Source of the DNA: Nanosynbacter sp.
GTDB taxonomy: Bacteria; Patescibacteriota; Saccharimonadia; Saccharimonadales; Saccharimonadaceae
DNA: 32,818 nucleotides
Direction: 5' to 3'
Assembly (NCBI GenBank): GCA_015257705.1
Contig: JABZJR010000002.1
Coordinates: 1-32,818, forward strand
Shown here: positions 15,771 to 22,593 of the stretch, in pieces
Layout of the letters: each line of letters begins with the position of its first letter
How positions within the stretch are numbered: position 1 is the first letter of the stretch
Notes under the pieces: model-generated
The model's database searches: none
The model's input: only the letters and a program-made list of their open reading frames with translations
Told to the model about the DNA's origin: nothing
Program-made: the position numbers and the translations under genes

Positions 15771-16181
15771 ATGGATGCGAATAAAAAACCGCAAATGACG
15801 CGGGAAATGATAATGAGATTATCTGGTCCTTCGAGGAGGTCAGTTGATGGTTTTAAAGCGTATGGGGATACTGGCAGAATGCTGGCTGCCAACCGTAGCG
15901 TGAATTCGGAGCGCCGATATGTTAAAGGATATGGATCTTCGATATCTGCCAATAATTCTGACAATCGAAGACGATTTGGTGCGGAAATAAGTGTAGTGTC
16001 TCGGTCGAGAGTCGCTAACAATAATCCTGATGATGCTGGTCTGTCTGGCGGGAATCGACGAGTCAATGGTCTACAAAATAACAACGTTCTGTCAGGTGCG
16101 AATAATTCTCGCCAATCTTTCAATGCTAGTCGAACTACTTTTCGTGAGCCGCCTTCTCGCGGATATAATCCGTTTGGATAA
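15771..16181 (+). CDS. Hypothetical Arg/Asn/Ser-rich protein
   Basis: 136 residues of unknown function. It is rich in Arg (19) and Asn (18), with Ser and Gly, has no hydrophobic segment and no Cys, and is probably disordered and basic. Short recurring elements such as SGGNRRVNG and SGANNSRQS hint at degenerate repeats; the end is YNPFG. GGGGG eight bases or so before the ATG is a usable ribosome site. It lies 24 bases after tRNA-Arg(TCT) and is followed by a good terminator, so both may share one transcript. It could be a nucleic-acid-binding or structural protein, but nothing in the sequence decides. The bounded transcript and ribosome site argue for a real gene. Confidence 0.6.
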   Translation: MDANKKPQMTREMIMRLSGPSRRSVDGFKAYGDTGRMLAANRSVNSERRYVKGYGSSISANNSDNRRRFGAEISVVSRSRVANNNPDDAGLSGGNRRVNGLQNNNVLSGANNSRQSFNASRTTFREPPSRGYNPFG

Positions 16182-16184
16182 ATA

Positions 16185-16217
16185 AAAATCCTCACTTCAA
16201 TGTGAGGTTATTTTTTT
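16185..16217 (+). terminator. Rho-independent terminator after the Arg/Asn-rich gene
   Basis: CCTCAC-TTCAAT-GTGAGG (16190-16207) followed by TTATTTTTTT. The T-tract ends where the convergent tRNA-Lys ends: its encoded CCA begins at 16217. Confidence 0.9.
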
Positions 16218-16293
16218 GGAGGGCCAGGAGGGGCTCGAACCCTCGACACCCTGCTTAAGAGGCAGGTGCTCTAACCAGCTGAGCTACTGGCCC
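16217..16293 (-). tRNA. tRNA-Lys (anticodon CTT)
   Basis: Minus strand: acceptor GGGCCAG/CTGGCCC (seven full pairs), anticodon arm CCTGC-CTCTTAA-GCAGG with anticodon CTT, T-arm with GTTCGAGCC, encoded CCA. The discriminator base 73 is T (U), unusual for tRNA-Lys, where A or G is normal. A -10 box TATAAT (16307-16302, minus) lies eight bases upstream. Confidence 0.92.
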
Positions 16294-16378
16294 ACGATTT
16301 CATTATACAACAATTAATAAAAATGTCTACCGTTTTATTGAAAATAATTTATCGATGTAAACAAATTGTCGTAAAACT

Positions 16379-16457
16379 TGGGGCGAATGATGGGGTTCGA
16401 ACCCACGGCCTCCGGAGCCACAATCCAGCGCTCTAACCAAACTGAGCTACATCCGCC
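16379..16457 (-). tRNA. tRNA-His (anticodon GTG)
   Basis: Minus strand: acceptor GGCGGATG/CATTCGCC including the extra G-1 paired with C73, the mark of tRNA-His. Anticodon arm CTGGA-TTGTGGC-TCCGG with anticodon GTG, encoded CCA. Promoter TGC-TATAAT (16484-16476, minus) lies 18 bases upstream. Between this gene and tRNA-Lys (16294-16378) only the tRNA-Lys promoter is recognised. Confidence 0.95.
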
Positions 16458-16515
16458 ATAAACCAAGCTTTTCAAATTATAGCACATACTATATCTGTAC
16501 TCAAGATGGTAAAAT

Positions 16516-16524
16516 TGCTATACT
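16516..16524 (+). promoter_or_regulatory. Extended -10 promoter of folD
   Basis: TGC-TATACT, with the expected transcript start about seven bases on, at or near the ATG at 16533. This decides the folD start: the in-frame ATGs at 16506 and 16527 lie upstream of the expected transcript start. Confidence 0.65.
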
Positions 16525-16532
16525 TAATGACA

Positions 16533-17345
16533 ATGAGAGAACTAAATGGCTCAGAACTAGCTGGATTTATCAAGGAGCGCCAGGCGAAACAGGTGCGAGC
16601 TTTAAGGCAGGCTTGGCATATTAACCCTCGTTTGGCAATTGTTACCGATGTCGAAAATCCAGTTATTGAAACGTACATGCGTTTGAAACAGAGATATGGC
16701 GATGATATTTTGATTGACGTGGAGATTCATCGAGTCCCTGCGGGCGGTGCTTTGGAGGTGATTCAAGAATTGAACAATCGAGACGACGTTCAAGGAATAA
16801 TTCTGCAATTGCCGATTAGTAATTCTGATCAGACTGAGGAATTGCTCGAGAGTATTCGAGAAGATAAAGATGTTGACGGTCTGCGTAAAAAGGCGATTTT
16901 TCAGGCGGCTACGCCAACGGCTATTAGTTGGCTGCTGGCTGGATATGGCGTTGATTTGAAGGGTAAGAAAGTTGCAATTGTCGGGCGAGGTCGTTTGGTT
17001 GGTGCGCCTCTTGAGAAAATGTGGCTAAAGTCTGACGTCGATGTGACGGTTTTTGAAAAAGGTGACGATTTATCTCAATTGATAAATTACGATATTATCG
17101 TGTCGGCAACTGGAGTTCCAGGGCTGATTAAAAGTCAAATGATTAAGACTAAGACAGTCGTTGTTGACGCGGGAACTGCTTCGGAAAATGGAAAAATTGT
17201 TGGCGATGTATCTGAAGAGGCGCGTCAGCGTAATGATGTAATTATTACACCAAAAAAAGGCGGAGTTGGTCCATTAACGGTTTCTGCGCTGTTTGATAAT
17301 GTAATTACGGCTTGTCTAAAAATTGCGAATCAATCAAAAAACTAA
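16533..17345 (+). CDS. folD: Methylenetetrahydrofolate dehydrogenase / methenyltetrahydrofolate cyclohydrolase
   Basis: 270 residues from the ATG at 16533. Bifunctional cytoplasmic enzyme that takes the methylene-THF made by GlyA to formyl-THF for purine and fMet synthesis. Motifs: the catalytic Tyr/Lys pair in TYMRLKQR, GIILQLPI, DKDVDGL, the NADP-binding GRGRLVGAPL, and GGVGPLT near the end. In the DKDVDGL region the usual following residues are replaced by RKKAIFQAATPTA, a shortened linker. The start is set by the promoter rather than by the longest frame. Its stop overlaps the stop of the convergent response regulator. Confidence 0.93.
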   Translation: MRELNGSELAGFIKERQAKQVRALRQAWHINPRLAIVTDVENPVIETYMRLKQRYGDDILIDVEIHRVPAGGALEVIQELNNRDDVQGIILQLPISNSDQTEELLESIREDKDVDGLRKKAIFQAATPTAISWLLAGYGVDLKGKKVAIVGRGRLVGAPLEKMWLKSDVDVTVFEKGDDLSQLINYDIIVSATGVPGLIKSQMIKTKTVVVDAGTASENGKIVGDVSEEARQRNDVIITPKKGGVGPLTVSALFDNVITACLKIANQSKN

Positions 17346-17713
17346 GCGGCTTTTATGGCAGTTTTGACTTGCTCTACAACTTGGCGCGGTGTGAGATTTG
17401 CTTTTACGATATAGCTATGAATTCCTAATTTCTTCAAATCGTGCGGAGCTTCCTCTTCGCCGAGGTTGGTAAGGACAATAACGGGAATAGTTTTTCCCCA
17501 ATCTTTAGATCTAATTCGTTTCAAAGCCTCCGCGCCGTCCATTTCTGGCATTTGTAAATCTAGCAAAATAATATCTGGCTGAAACTTTTCGACTACCTCT
17601 ATGCCAATTTGTCCGTTGGCGGCCAAGCGAACGTCAAATCCGTCCGACTCGAACTTCATTCGGTACATCTGGCTGATGGTTGGGTCGTCTTCAATGATAG
17701 CGATTTTTATCAT
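17342..17713 (-). CDS. Single-domain response regulator (CheY-like receiver)
   Basis: 123 residues, a receiver domain alone with no DNA-binding output. Acidic pocket Glu8-Asp9-Asp10, phospho-acceptor Asp52 in LLDLQMPEMDG, Thr82 in LTN and Lys104 in YIVKAN are all present. It would take phosphate from a histidine kinase, possibly the one at 19130-21289, and act by protein contact. Candidate outputs include the type IV pilus. An extended -10 TGA-TATACT ends six bases before the ATG, so the mRNA is probably leaderless. Confidence 0.92.
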   Translation of the reverse strand: MIKIAIIEDDPTISQMYRMKFESDGFDVRLAANGQIGIEVVEKFQPDIILLDLQMPEMDGAEALKRIRSKDWGKTIPVIVLTNLGEEEAPHDLKKLGIHSYIVKANLTPRQVVEQVKTAIKAA

Positions 17714-17719
17714 GCTCTA

Positions 17720-17746
17720 AGTATATCATATAAACTGTGCTATAAT
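17720..17746. promoter_or_regulatory. Back-to-back promoters of response regulator (-) and methyltransferase (+)
   Basis: Minus: TGA-TATACT (17728-17720), six bases from the ATG at 17713. Plus: TGC-TATAAT (17738-17746), seven bases from the ATG at 17754. The -10 boxes are 15 bp apart, so the two polymerases would collide or exclude each other. Confidence 0.72.
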
Positions 17747-17753
17747 TTCTGGC

Positions 17754-19103
17754 ATGGAAAACTTTAGAGGTGAACAGTATATTACGGAAGCGGGTGATTT
17801 TCTTAATGGAGTTGATCATGAAGCTAATGAAAAATTAAACAAGGAAATTGAGGATCTTAGGAGTGAGGAATGCAGGGTTAAGGTTGGAGAAAAGATTGAT
17901 CCTGCATATAATAATCCGGATAAAATTCAGGACATATACAATTATTTGGAACGAGGCGATGCAAAATTAAAAGAGATTCGTAAAAACTTTATTCATAAAA
18001 ATCTGGCCACCGCGGCAATTGCGAATGTTTTAGATAAAACTCCTTTTGTGAAAATGGGCAAGTGGGGCAAAAAGGTAGATTTATATCTGGAGTTTTTTCG
18101 CGACAAGTTATTGTACGGTGAAAATCAGACTGCTTCGAAGCCGTGGCACAATCAGCGAGGTTCCGCACTAACATTTTTGACAATTTCTGAAGCTTATAGA
18201 TTAAGAGTTTCTCGCAAAAATGGCGAAATATTGTCAGAAGGTAAATATCCAACTATGAGTGGTCCGCTGGATGAGTCGGTATTTGATGAGAAGATTAATG
18301 GCTTGCCGCTGACAGAAGTTATGATTCAAGATAAAATCAACAACGGCGTGGATAAAGCGACGGCTATTGAAGAAGTAGAGAAGAGAATTAGTGAAGTCCG
18401 AGAGTTTATCCAGGCGCCGGTGACGGAGGAGTTTTCTAACGTCATTCGGCATTGTGCGGATTCGCTTGGTATTCGTGAGCGAGTGGAAACGGTGAACGGC
18501 CTATCAATTGATCATTTAAAGAAAGTGGCAGAAAAAGAGAATCGTTCAATTGACGATATGTTGGTGATGAGTTTTGGTTGCGGAACAGGACTGGCGACTT
18601 TGAAGATGTTGAAAAAACTTAAGGACGAAACGGGTGAGGCGCCAACGGTTATCTTGCTAGATCAGGATCCGTTGTCTCTAGCGGCAGCGCAAAGCTTGGC
18701 GAAGAAATGGAATTTGGAAGATAAGATTGAAGTTCATTGCGAACGATTATTCAGCAAGCTTGGCAAGCCTTTGAGTTTGGAGGGAGTTTTGGGAAATCGT
18801 AAGCTAGATATCGCGGAAGATTCTGGCTTGCGAGAATATTTGCCAGACGGTGTTTATAAACAATTGACACGAGAATCATTGAAATTTTTACGAACCGGTG
18901 GACTAATGATCACTGGTAATATGAACGTAAATCGCCCACAAAAAGAATTTTTGCATGGACTAATGGGGTGGGTTCCAAAAGTTAGGATGCGTTCAATTAA
19001 GGAAGGTTTTAAATTGCTCCAAAAATCTGGCATACCAAGAGAATCTATTGAAGCTACAGTTACCGCAAGCGGTGTTTACACAGTTTTTGCGATTGAAACG
19101 TAG
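17754..19103 (+). CDS. SAM-dependent methyltransferase, class I fold
   Basis: 449 residues. The N-terminal half (about 1-240) is helical and charged and not recognised. Residues about 265-449 form a Rossmann methyltransferase: motif I VMSFGCGTGLAT (271-282), an acidic end of strand 2 in VILLDQDPLS, and a later strand region GGLMITGNMNVN. The substrate is unknown; no RNA- or DNA-methylase catalytic motif stands out. It lies between the response regulator and the histidine kinase, with its own leaderless promoter; the kinase gene starts 26 bases after its stop from a separate -10 box. It might modify a small molecule, lipid or protein. Confidence 0.75.
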   Translation: MENFRGEQYITEAGDFLNGVDHEANEKLNKEIEDLRSEECRVKVGEKIDPAYNNPDKIQDIYNYLERGDAKLKEIRKNFIHKNLATAAIANVLDKTPFVKMGKWGKKVDLYLEFFRDKLLYGENQTASKPWHNQRGSALTFLTISEAYRLRVSRKNGEILSEGKYPTMSGPLDESVFDEKINGLPLTEVMIQDKINNGVDKATAIEEVEKRISEVREFIQAPVTEEFSNVIRHCADSLGIRERVETVNGLSIDHLKKVAEKENRSIDDMLVMSFGCGTGLATLKMLKKLKDETGEAPTVILLDQDPLSLAAAQSLAKKWNLEDKIEVHCERLFSKLGKPLSLEGVLGNRKLDIAEDSGLREYLPDGVYKQLTRESLKFLRTGGLMITGNMNVNRPQKEFLHGLMGWVPKVRMRSIKEGFKLLQKSGIPRESIEATVTASGVYTVFAIET

Positions 19104-19110
19104 AATAAAA

Positions 19111-19119
19111 TGCTATAAT
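19111..19119 (+). promoter_or_regulatory. Extended -10 promoter of the histidine kinase gene
   Basis: TGC-TATAAT, ten bases before the first of two adjacent ATG codons (19130, 19133). The expected leader is at most a few bases. Confidence 0.6.
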
Positions 19120-19129
19120 AAGCATTAGT

Positions 19130-21289
19130 ATGATGATACGAGCATTAGTGCTAGGATTGGTTGCGTTGATGGCGCTGATTTTGGGTGTGCTTGTACTTAA
19201 AAAGTCGAAGCATCGTCATGATGCAAAGTATTGGTTTTTTCTGGTTTGTTTATGTTTGGCCGTGTGGTCGGCTGGACTTGAGGTGTTTTCTTTGGCGGAC
19301 AAGGAAGTAACATTGGACACTGCGTCCAGGTGGTTTTATGTAGCTTCGGCTGTTTTTTGTCCTGCGTTGGCTATTTTCACTACAAAGTCGTTTCTTCCAT
19401 CGACAAAATCAACGAAGAGCTTTATTTGCGCGTCTAGTATACTAATAACGATTTTTTCGCTATACATTATTTTGGTGCCTGAATTTATTATCAACACATC
19501 AGAAATTGTCACTCCAGTAGATTTTTCTCGAATTCCGATTCATGCAGTCAACTATGTTATTTTTGCAACTTTTTTCTCGGTATTCTTCTTAATTTCTATG
19601 TGTTTTGGTTATATAGCGTGGCGCAAATCAGATCCTGTTCGACGCAAGCAAGTCGCGATTTACATGATTGGTCTGTTGATATGCAGCATTCCTGGCTTTG
19701 TAGTGGATCTGTTTCTTCCGGCGCTTGGTAATTATCGATATATATGGATTGGTCCAATTGCTACGATTATTTTCTTGTTTGCAATTATGTATAGCATCGT
19801 CAGGTACCGATTGATGGACGTAAAAATGGCGGTAGCTCGAAGTGTTTCGTATATGTTGCTATTAATCGCACTAGCTGTCGTTTACGTGATTTCTGCATAT
19901 GTCATTTCAATTTTGGTTTTTCAACGTAGCCTGACGGTTGATAGCCACGTAAATCTCATGAATATGATTTTGGCTATGGTTTTGGCGGTCGTATATCAAC
20001 CAGTGAAGAAAATCTTTGATAAATTTACTGATAGGGTTTTTTACTACGGAGAATATGACGCTGATACGTTTACGCGTGAAATTAGTAAAATATTAACCTA
20101 TACGGCGGATCTGCAATTGCTAACTCGACGTGTTGGCAATTATATAGCAACTTCTCTTAAGGCGGAAAAAGTGGCGTTTTGTATTCCGGAAAAAGGAATA
20201 TATGGTCGAGCGGGTCGGCGACGAATATCTGTTGTCGAGGAAGATGTTCGCAGGATTATGGATTACTATTATAAGAATTGCAGTTTTCCGGAAGTTATTT
20301 TGGCGAATCAAGTAAAAGATCCAGAACTGAAGAAGCTTTTGGATATTCATCGCACGAAAATTGTTATGCCGCTGCTGCATCAAAATCAAGAAACGGGAAT
20401 TCTATTTCTGGGCGAGCATAAAAGTTTGGGTTATAGTTCTCGCGATATTGAAATGCTGGAATCGATTGCTGGGGAACTGGCTGTGTCGATTCGAAATTCT
20501 TTGTCATTGGAAGAAATTAATGAGTTGAATAAAAGTTTGCAGCGTAAAATTGACGAGGCGACGAAAGAGTTGAGATTCAGTAATCGACAGCTTCAGCGAC
20601 TGGACGAGGCGAAGAACGAATTTATTTCTATGGCCTCACATCAGTTAAGGACACCGTTGACTAGCATTAAAGGTTATCTGGATATGGTGCTGGAGGGTGA
20701 TTTGGGGAAGATTACACCGACGCAGCGTGCAGTTCTTAGAGAGGCGTTTTCTTCCAGCGAGCGTATGGTGAGGCTGATAAACGATTTTCTCAATGTTTCT
20801 AGGCTTCAGACTGGTAAATTTAATATTGATAAACAGAAGATAGACATTGCTCAAATTCTTCGGGATGAAGTTGCCTTGCTTAAGGTTGTGGCGGATCAGA
20901 GGTCTGTAGAAATGGACCTAAAGATTGATAAAAAAGTTCCATTGATTACAGCTGACGCTGAGAAGATTCGTCAAGTTATGCTGAATATGATCGACAACGC
21001 TATTTACTATTCAAATCCGCACAAAAAGGTAATAATTTCTCTGAAAAATAGTAATGGCGCGATTGAATTTACAGTGAAAGATTCGGGAATTGGTGTGCCA
21101 AAATCAGAGCAAGCAAATCTGTTTGGCAAATTCTTCCGCGGCACAAATGCCAGAAAAAAGCGGCCAGACGGCACTGGCGTTGGCTTATTTTTGGCGAGGA
21201 AAGTTATCTTATCGCACGACGGCGAAATGATCTTTGAATCAGAAGAGGGAAAAGGTAGCACCTTTGGATTTAAGCTGCCGGTTTGTTAA
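19130..21289 (+). CDS. Sensor histidine kinase with multi-TM N-terminus and GAF-like domain
   Basis: 719 residues. About nine hydrophobic segments fill residues 4-300; the first seven resemble the 7TM/16TMR-type sensor regions of hybrid kinases. A GAF-like domain (about 310-455) comes next, then a coiled coil (about 460-490). HisKA follows with phospho-acceptor His504 in MASHQLRTPLTSIKG. The HATPase has its N-box in NMIDNAIYYSNP, then DSGIGVP and GTGVGLFLARKV. It is therefore an intact kinase. The nearest response regulator is the stand-alone receiver at 17342-17713, on the other strand. The ligand of the sensor is unknown. Convergent overlap of stops with the next gene. Confidence 0.93.
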   Translation: MMIRALVLGLVALMALILGVLVLKKSKHRHDAKYWFFLVCLCLAVWSAGLEVFSLADKEVTLDTASRWFYVASAVFCPALAIFTTKSFLPSTKSTKSFICASSILITIFSLYIILVPEFIINTSEIVTPVDFSRIPIHAVNYVIFATFFSVFFLISMCFGYIAWRKSDPVRRKQVAIYMIGLLICSIPGFVVDLFLPALGNYRYIWIGPIATIIFLFAIMYSIVRYRLMDVKMAVARSVSYMLLLIALAVVYVISAYVISILVFQRSLTVDSHVNLMNMILAMVLAVVYQPVKKIFDKFTDRVFYYGEYDADTFTREISKILTYTADLQLLTRRVGNYIATSLKAEKVAFCIPEKGIYGRAGRRRISVVEEDVRRIMDYYYKNCSFPEVILANQVKDPELKKLLDIHRTKIVMPLLHQNQETGILFLGEHKSLGYSSRDIEMLESIAGELAVSIRNSLSLEEINELNKSLQRKIDEATKELRFSNRQLQRLDEAKNEFISMASHQLRTPLTSIKGYLDMVLEGDLGKITPTQRAVLREAFSSSERMVRLINDFLNVSRLQTGKFNIDKQKIDIAQILRDEVALLKVVADQRSVEMDLKIDKKVPLITADAEKIRQVMLNMIDNAIYYSNPHKKVIISLKNSNGAIEFTVKDSGIGVPKSEQANLFGKFFRGTNARKKRPDGTGVGLFLARKVILSHDGEMIFESEEGKGSTFGFKLPVC

Positions 21290-21501
21290 CGAAACAGGCT
21301 CAATATTCCAGAAATAACGATAATTAAGACAACTACAACGAGTCCCGCCATGCTAATGGTGCGAATGAGCTTTTTCCGATCAAAAAACCATTGAGATAAT
21401 TTGGAGCGATTCGTTGCTGTAATCCTTGTTACCCTTGGTTGCTGAGATGTCGCGTCCATTCCGGAATATTTTTTATTGCGCTTTTTCTTCTGCTTTGTCA
21501 T
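21286..21501 (-). CDS. Small basic single-TM membrane protein
   Basis: 71 residues from the ATG at 21501. The first 45 residues are basic and polar (MTKQKKKRNKKYSG), then a single hydrophobic segment near the C-terminus (about 50-67) ends in LSLFR. This is a tail-anchored layout with a cytoplasmic positive domain. The start is supported by TATAAT (21513-21508, minus) six bases upstream; the longer frame to 21558 would begin before this promoter. No family recognised; SecE-like proteins have a similar shape, but the conserved SecE features are not evident. Confidence 0.65.
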   Translation of the reverse strand: MTKQKKKRNKKYSGMDATSQQPRVTRITATNRSKLSQWFFDRKKLIRTISMAGLVVVVLIIVISGILSLFR

Positions 21502-21551
21502 GGAAATATTATACATTAATAGATAACGGCGGAGAAGTGGCTGATTTGCTA

Positions 21552-21580
21552 TAGACAATTCGACGATAATTTGTTATGAT
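21552..21580 (+). promoter_or_regulatory. Promoter of tRNA-Glu
   Basis: TAGACA (21552-21557), 17 bp spacer, TATGAT (21575-21580) with TGT in front of the -10. It ends 12 bases before the tRNA. Confidence 0.7.
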
Positions 21581-21592
21581 ATCTGAAGTCGT

Positions 21593-21667
21593 GGCCTTAT
21601 CGTCTAACGGTTAGGACACCAGGTTTTCATCCTGGCAATCCGGGTTCGATTCCCGGTAAGGTCACCA
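21593..21667 (+). tRNA. tRNA-Glu (anticodon TTC)
   Basis: Acceptor GGCCTTA/TAAGGTC (one G-T pair), anticodon arm CCAGG-TTTTCAT-CCTGG with anticodon TTC, T-arm with GTTCGATTC, A73 and encoded CCA. It marks the left edge of the region that holds the RTX/type I secretion genes. Confidence 0.95.
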
Positions 21668-21679
21668 TGTAACAGACAG

Positions 21680-21700
21680 AAGACCTTACTGGTCTTTTTT
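21680..21700 (+). terminator. Rho-independent terminator after tRNA-Glu
   Basis: AAGACC-TTACT-GGTCTT followed by TTTT. Its left arm and loop (GACCTTAC) are complementary to the tRNA 3' acceptor strand GTAAGGTC and nearly copy the 5' acceptor strand (GGCCTTA). Confidence 0.85.
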
Positions 21701-21745
21701 ATTTGTTTTTAATCTTGCAAGGAACTTATGCTTACTATAAAATGA

Positions 21746-21776
21746 TGCTAAGATAGTAGTAATAGCTGGGTAGGAA
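21746..21776 (+). promoter_or_regulatory. Possible promoter and ribosome site of the island's first gene
   Basis: TGC-TAAGAT (21746-21754) is a weak extended -10; TAGGAA (21771-21776) lies four bases before the ATG. TATAAA further upstream is another candidate. Low certainty. Confidence 0.35.
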
Positions 21777-21780
21777 TCTA

Positions 21781-22593
21781 ATGATAAAGAGCAGCGCGAT
21801 AAAAACAAAACACGCAAACGCTAGAAAGGTCCAGGACGGCAAAAGATCGCCTAAAAACACTCCTGCGCAAAAAGTACACTCTAAACTAAAATCCACCCGA
21901 AAGCGTATATCAAAATTCTGGATTATAGCAGGAGTTGCTATATTAATAGCTGCTATCTACCTGCTCATCAATGGCGGTGCCTTGGTAGAGCAACATAAAA
22001 TGGCGCAATACCTTAAGGAAAAGTATGGGAAAGAGTTTATAGTAGAAAATTATCGCATTGAGGGTGGCGGTATTGGAGTTGAAGGCGATCCGTATGTGGA
22101 TGCTTATCCGGTTGATGATAGTAGTCTTAGGTTTGAAGTGTGGAATAGAGCTGACTATAGAAAAGGCGAGAGTGCTTACTCTGATACCTATCCAGATCGT
22201 ATTTGGGAAAGAGAGTCTAGGAATGATATAGCTAACCTAGTTAGCAAGCAGTTTGGCGGTAGAGCTATACTCAAATCAATAAGAATAAACAGCAATATAG
22301 AGGTTGGCAGAGCTATTACGAAAAACATACCCTCCTATAAAGATGCATTTAATAAATTTGGCAGAAAAATATATATGACGATATCTTTAGAGAATGACGT
22401 TAATTTTGATGATTTGTCAGAGCGTATATATAGAGTGACTTCTGAAATAAGAAAGCAAATGGGCGTAATGCTGGCTATAGACTATCATGATTCACTACAT
22501 GAGCTATGGCTGGAAGATCAGGACATTAGCAATATAGAATCTTCGAGTGATGTAGATAAATATATAAAGAGGAGGTGGAGTGAATATAACTAA
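21781..22593 (+). CDS. Membrane-anchored ectodomain protein upstream of the RTX lipase (candidate immunity or accessory protein)
   Basis: 270 residues, family not recognised. A very basic cytoplasmic N-tail (1-45, many Lys/Arg) precedes one TM helix (about 46-64, FWIIAGVAILIAAIYLLI). An outside domain of about 200 residues follows, with mixed charge and no Cys. Its end overlaps the RTX gene by 14 bases, and the RTX ribosome site GAGGAGG lies within it, so the two are co-translated. Both use ATA for Ile unusually often (here 7 ATA, 3 ATT, 2 ATC in the first part). Position, coupling and topology suggest a protein that handles or neutralises the secreted lipase at the producer's own membrane. 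That role is inference; an assembly or anchoring factor is equally possible. Confidence 0.72.
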   Translation: MIKSSAIKTKHANARKVQDGKRSPKNTPAQKVHSKLKSTRKRISKFWIIAGVAILIAAIYLLINGGALVEQHKMAQYLKEKYGKEFIVENYRIEGGGIGVEGDPYVDAYPVDDSSLRFEVWNRADYRKGESAYSDTYPDRIWERESRNDIANLVSKQFGGRAILKSIRINSNIEVGRAITKNIPSYKDAFNKFGRKIYMTISLENDVNFDDLSERIYRVTSEIRKQMGVMLAIDYHDSLHELWLEDQDISNIESSSDVDKYIKRRWSEYN

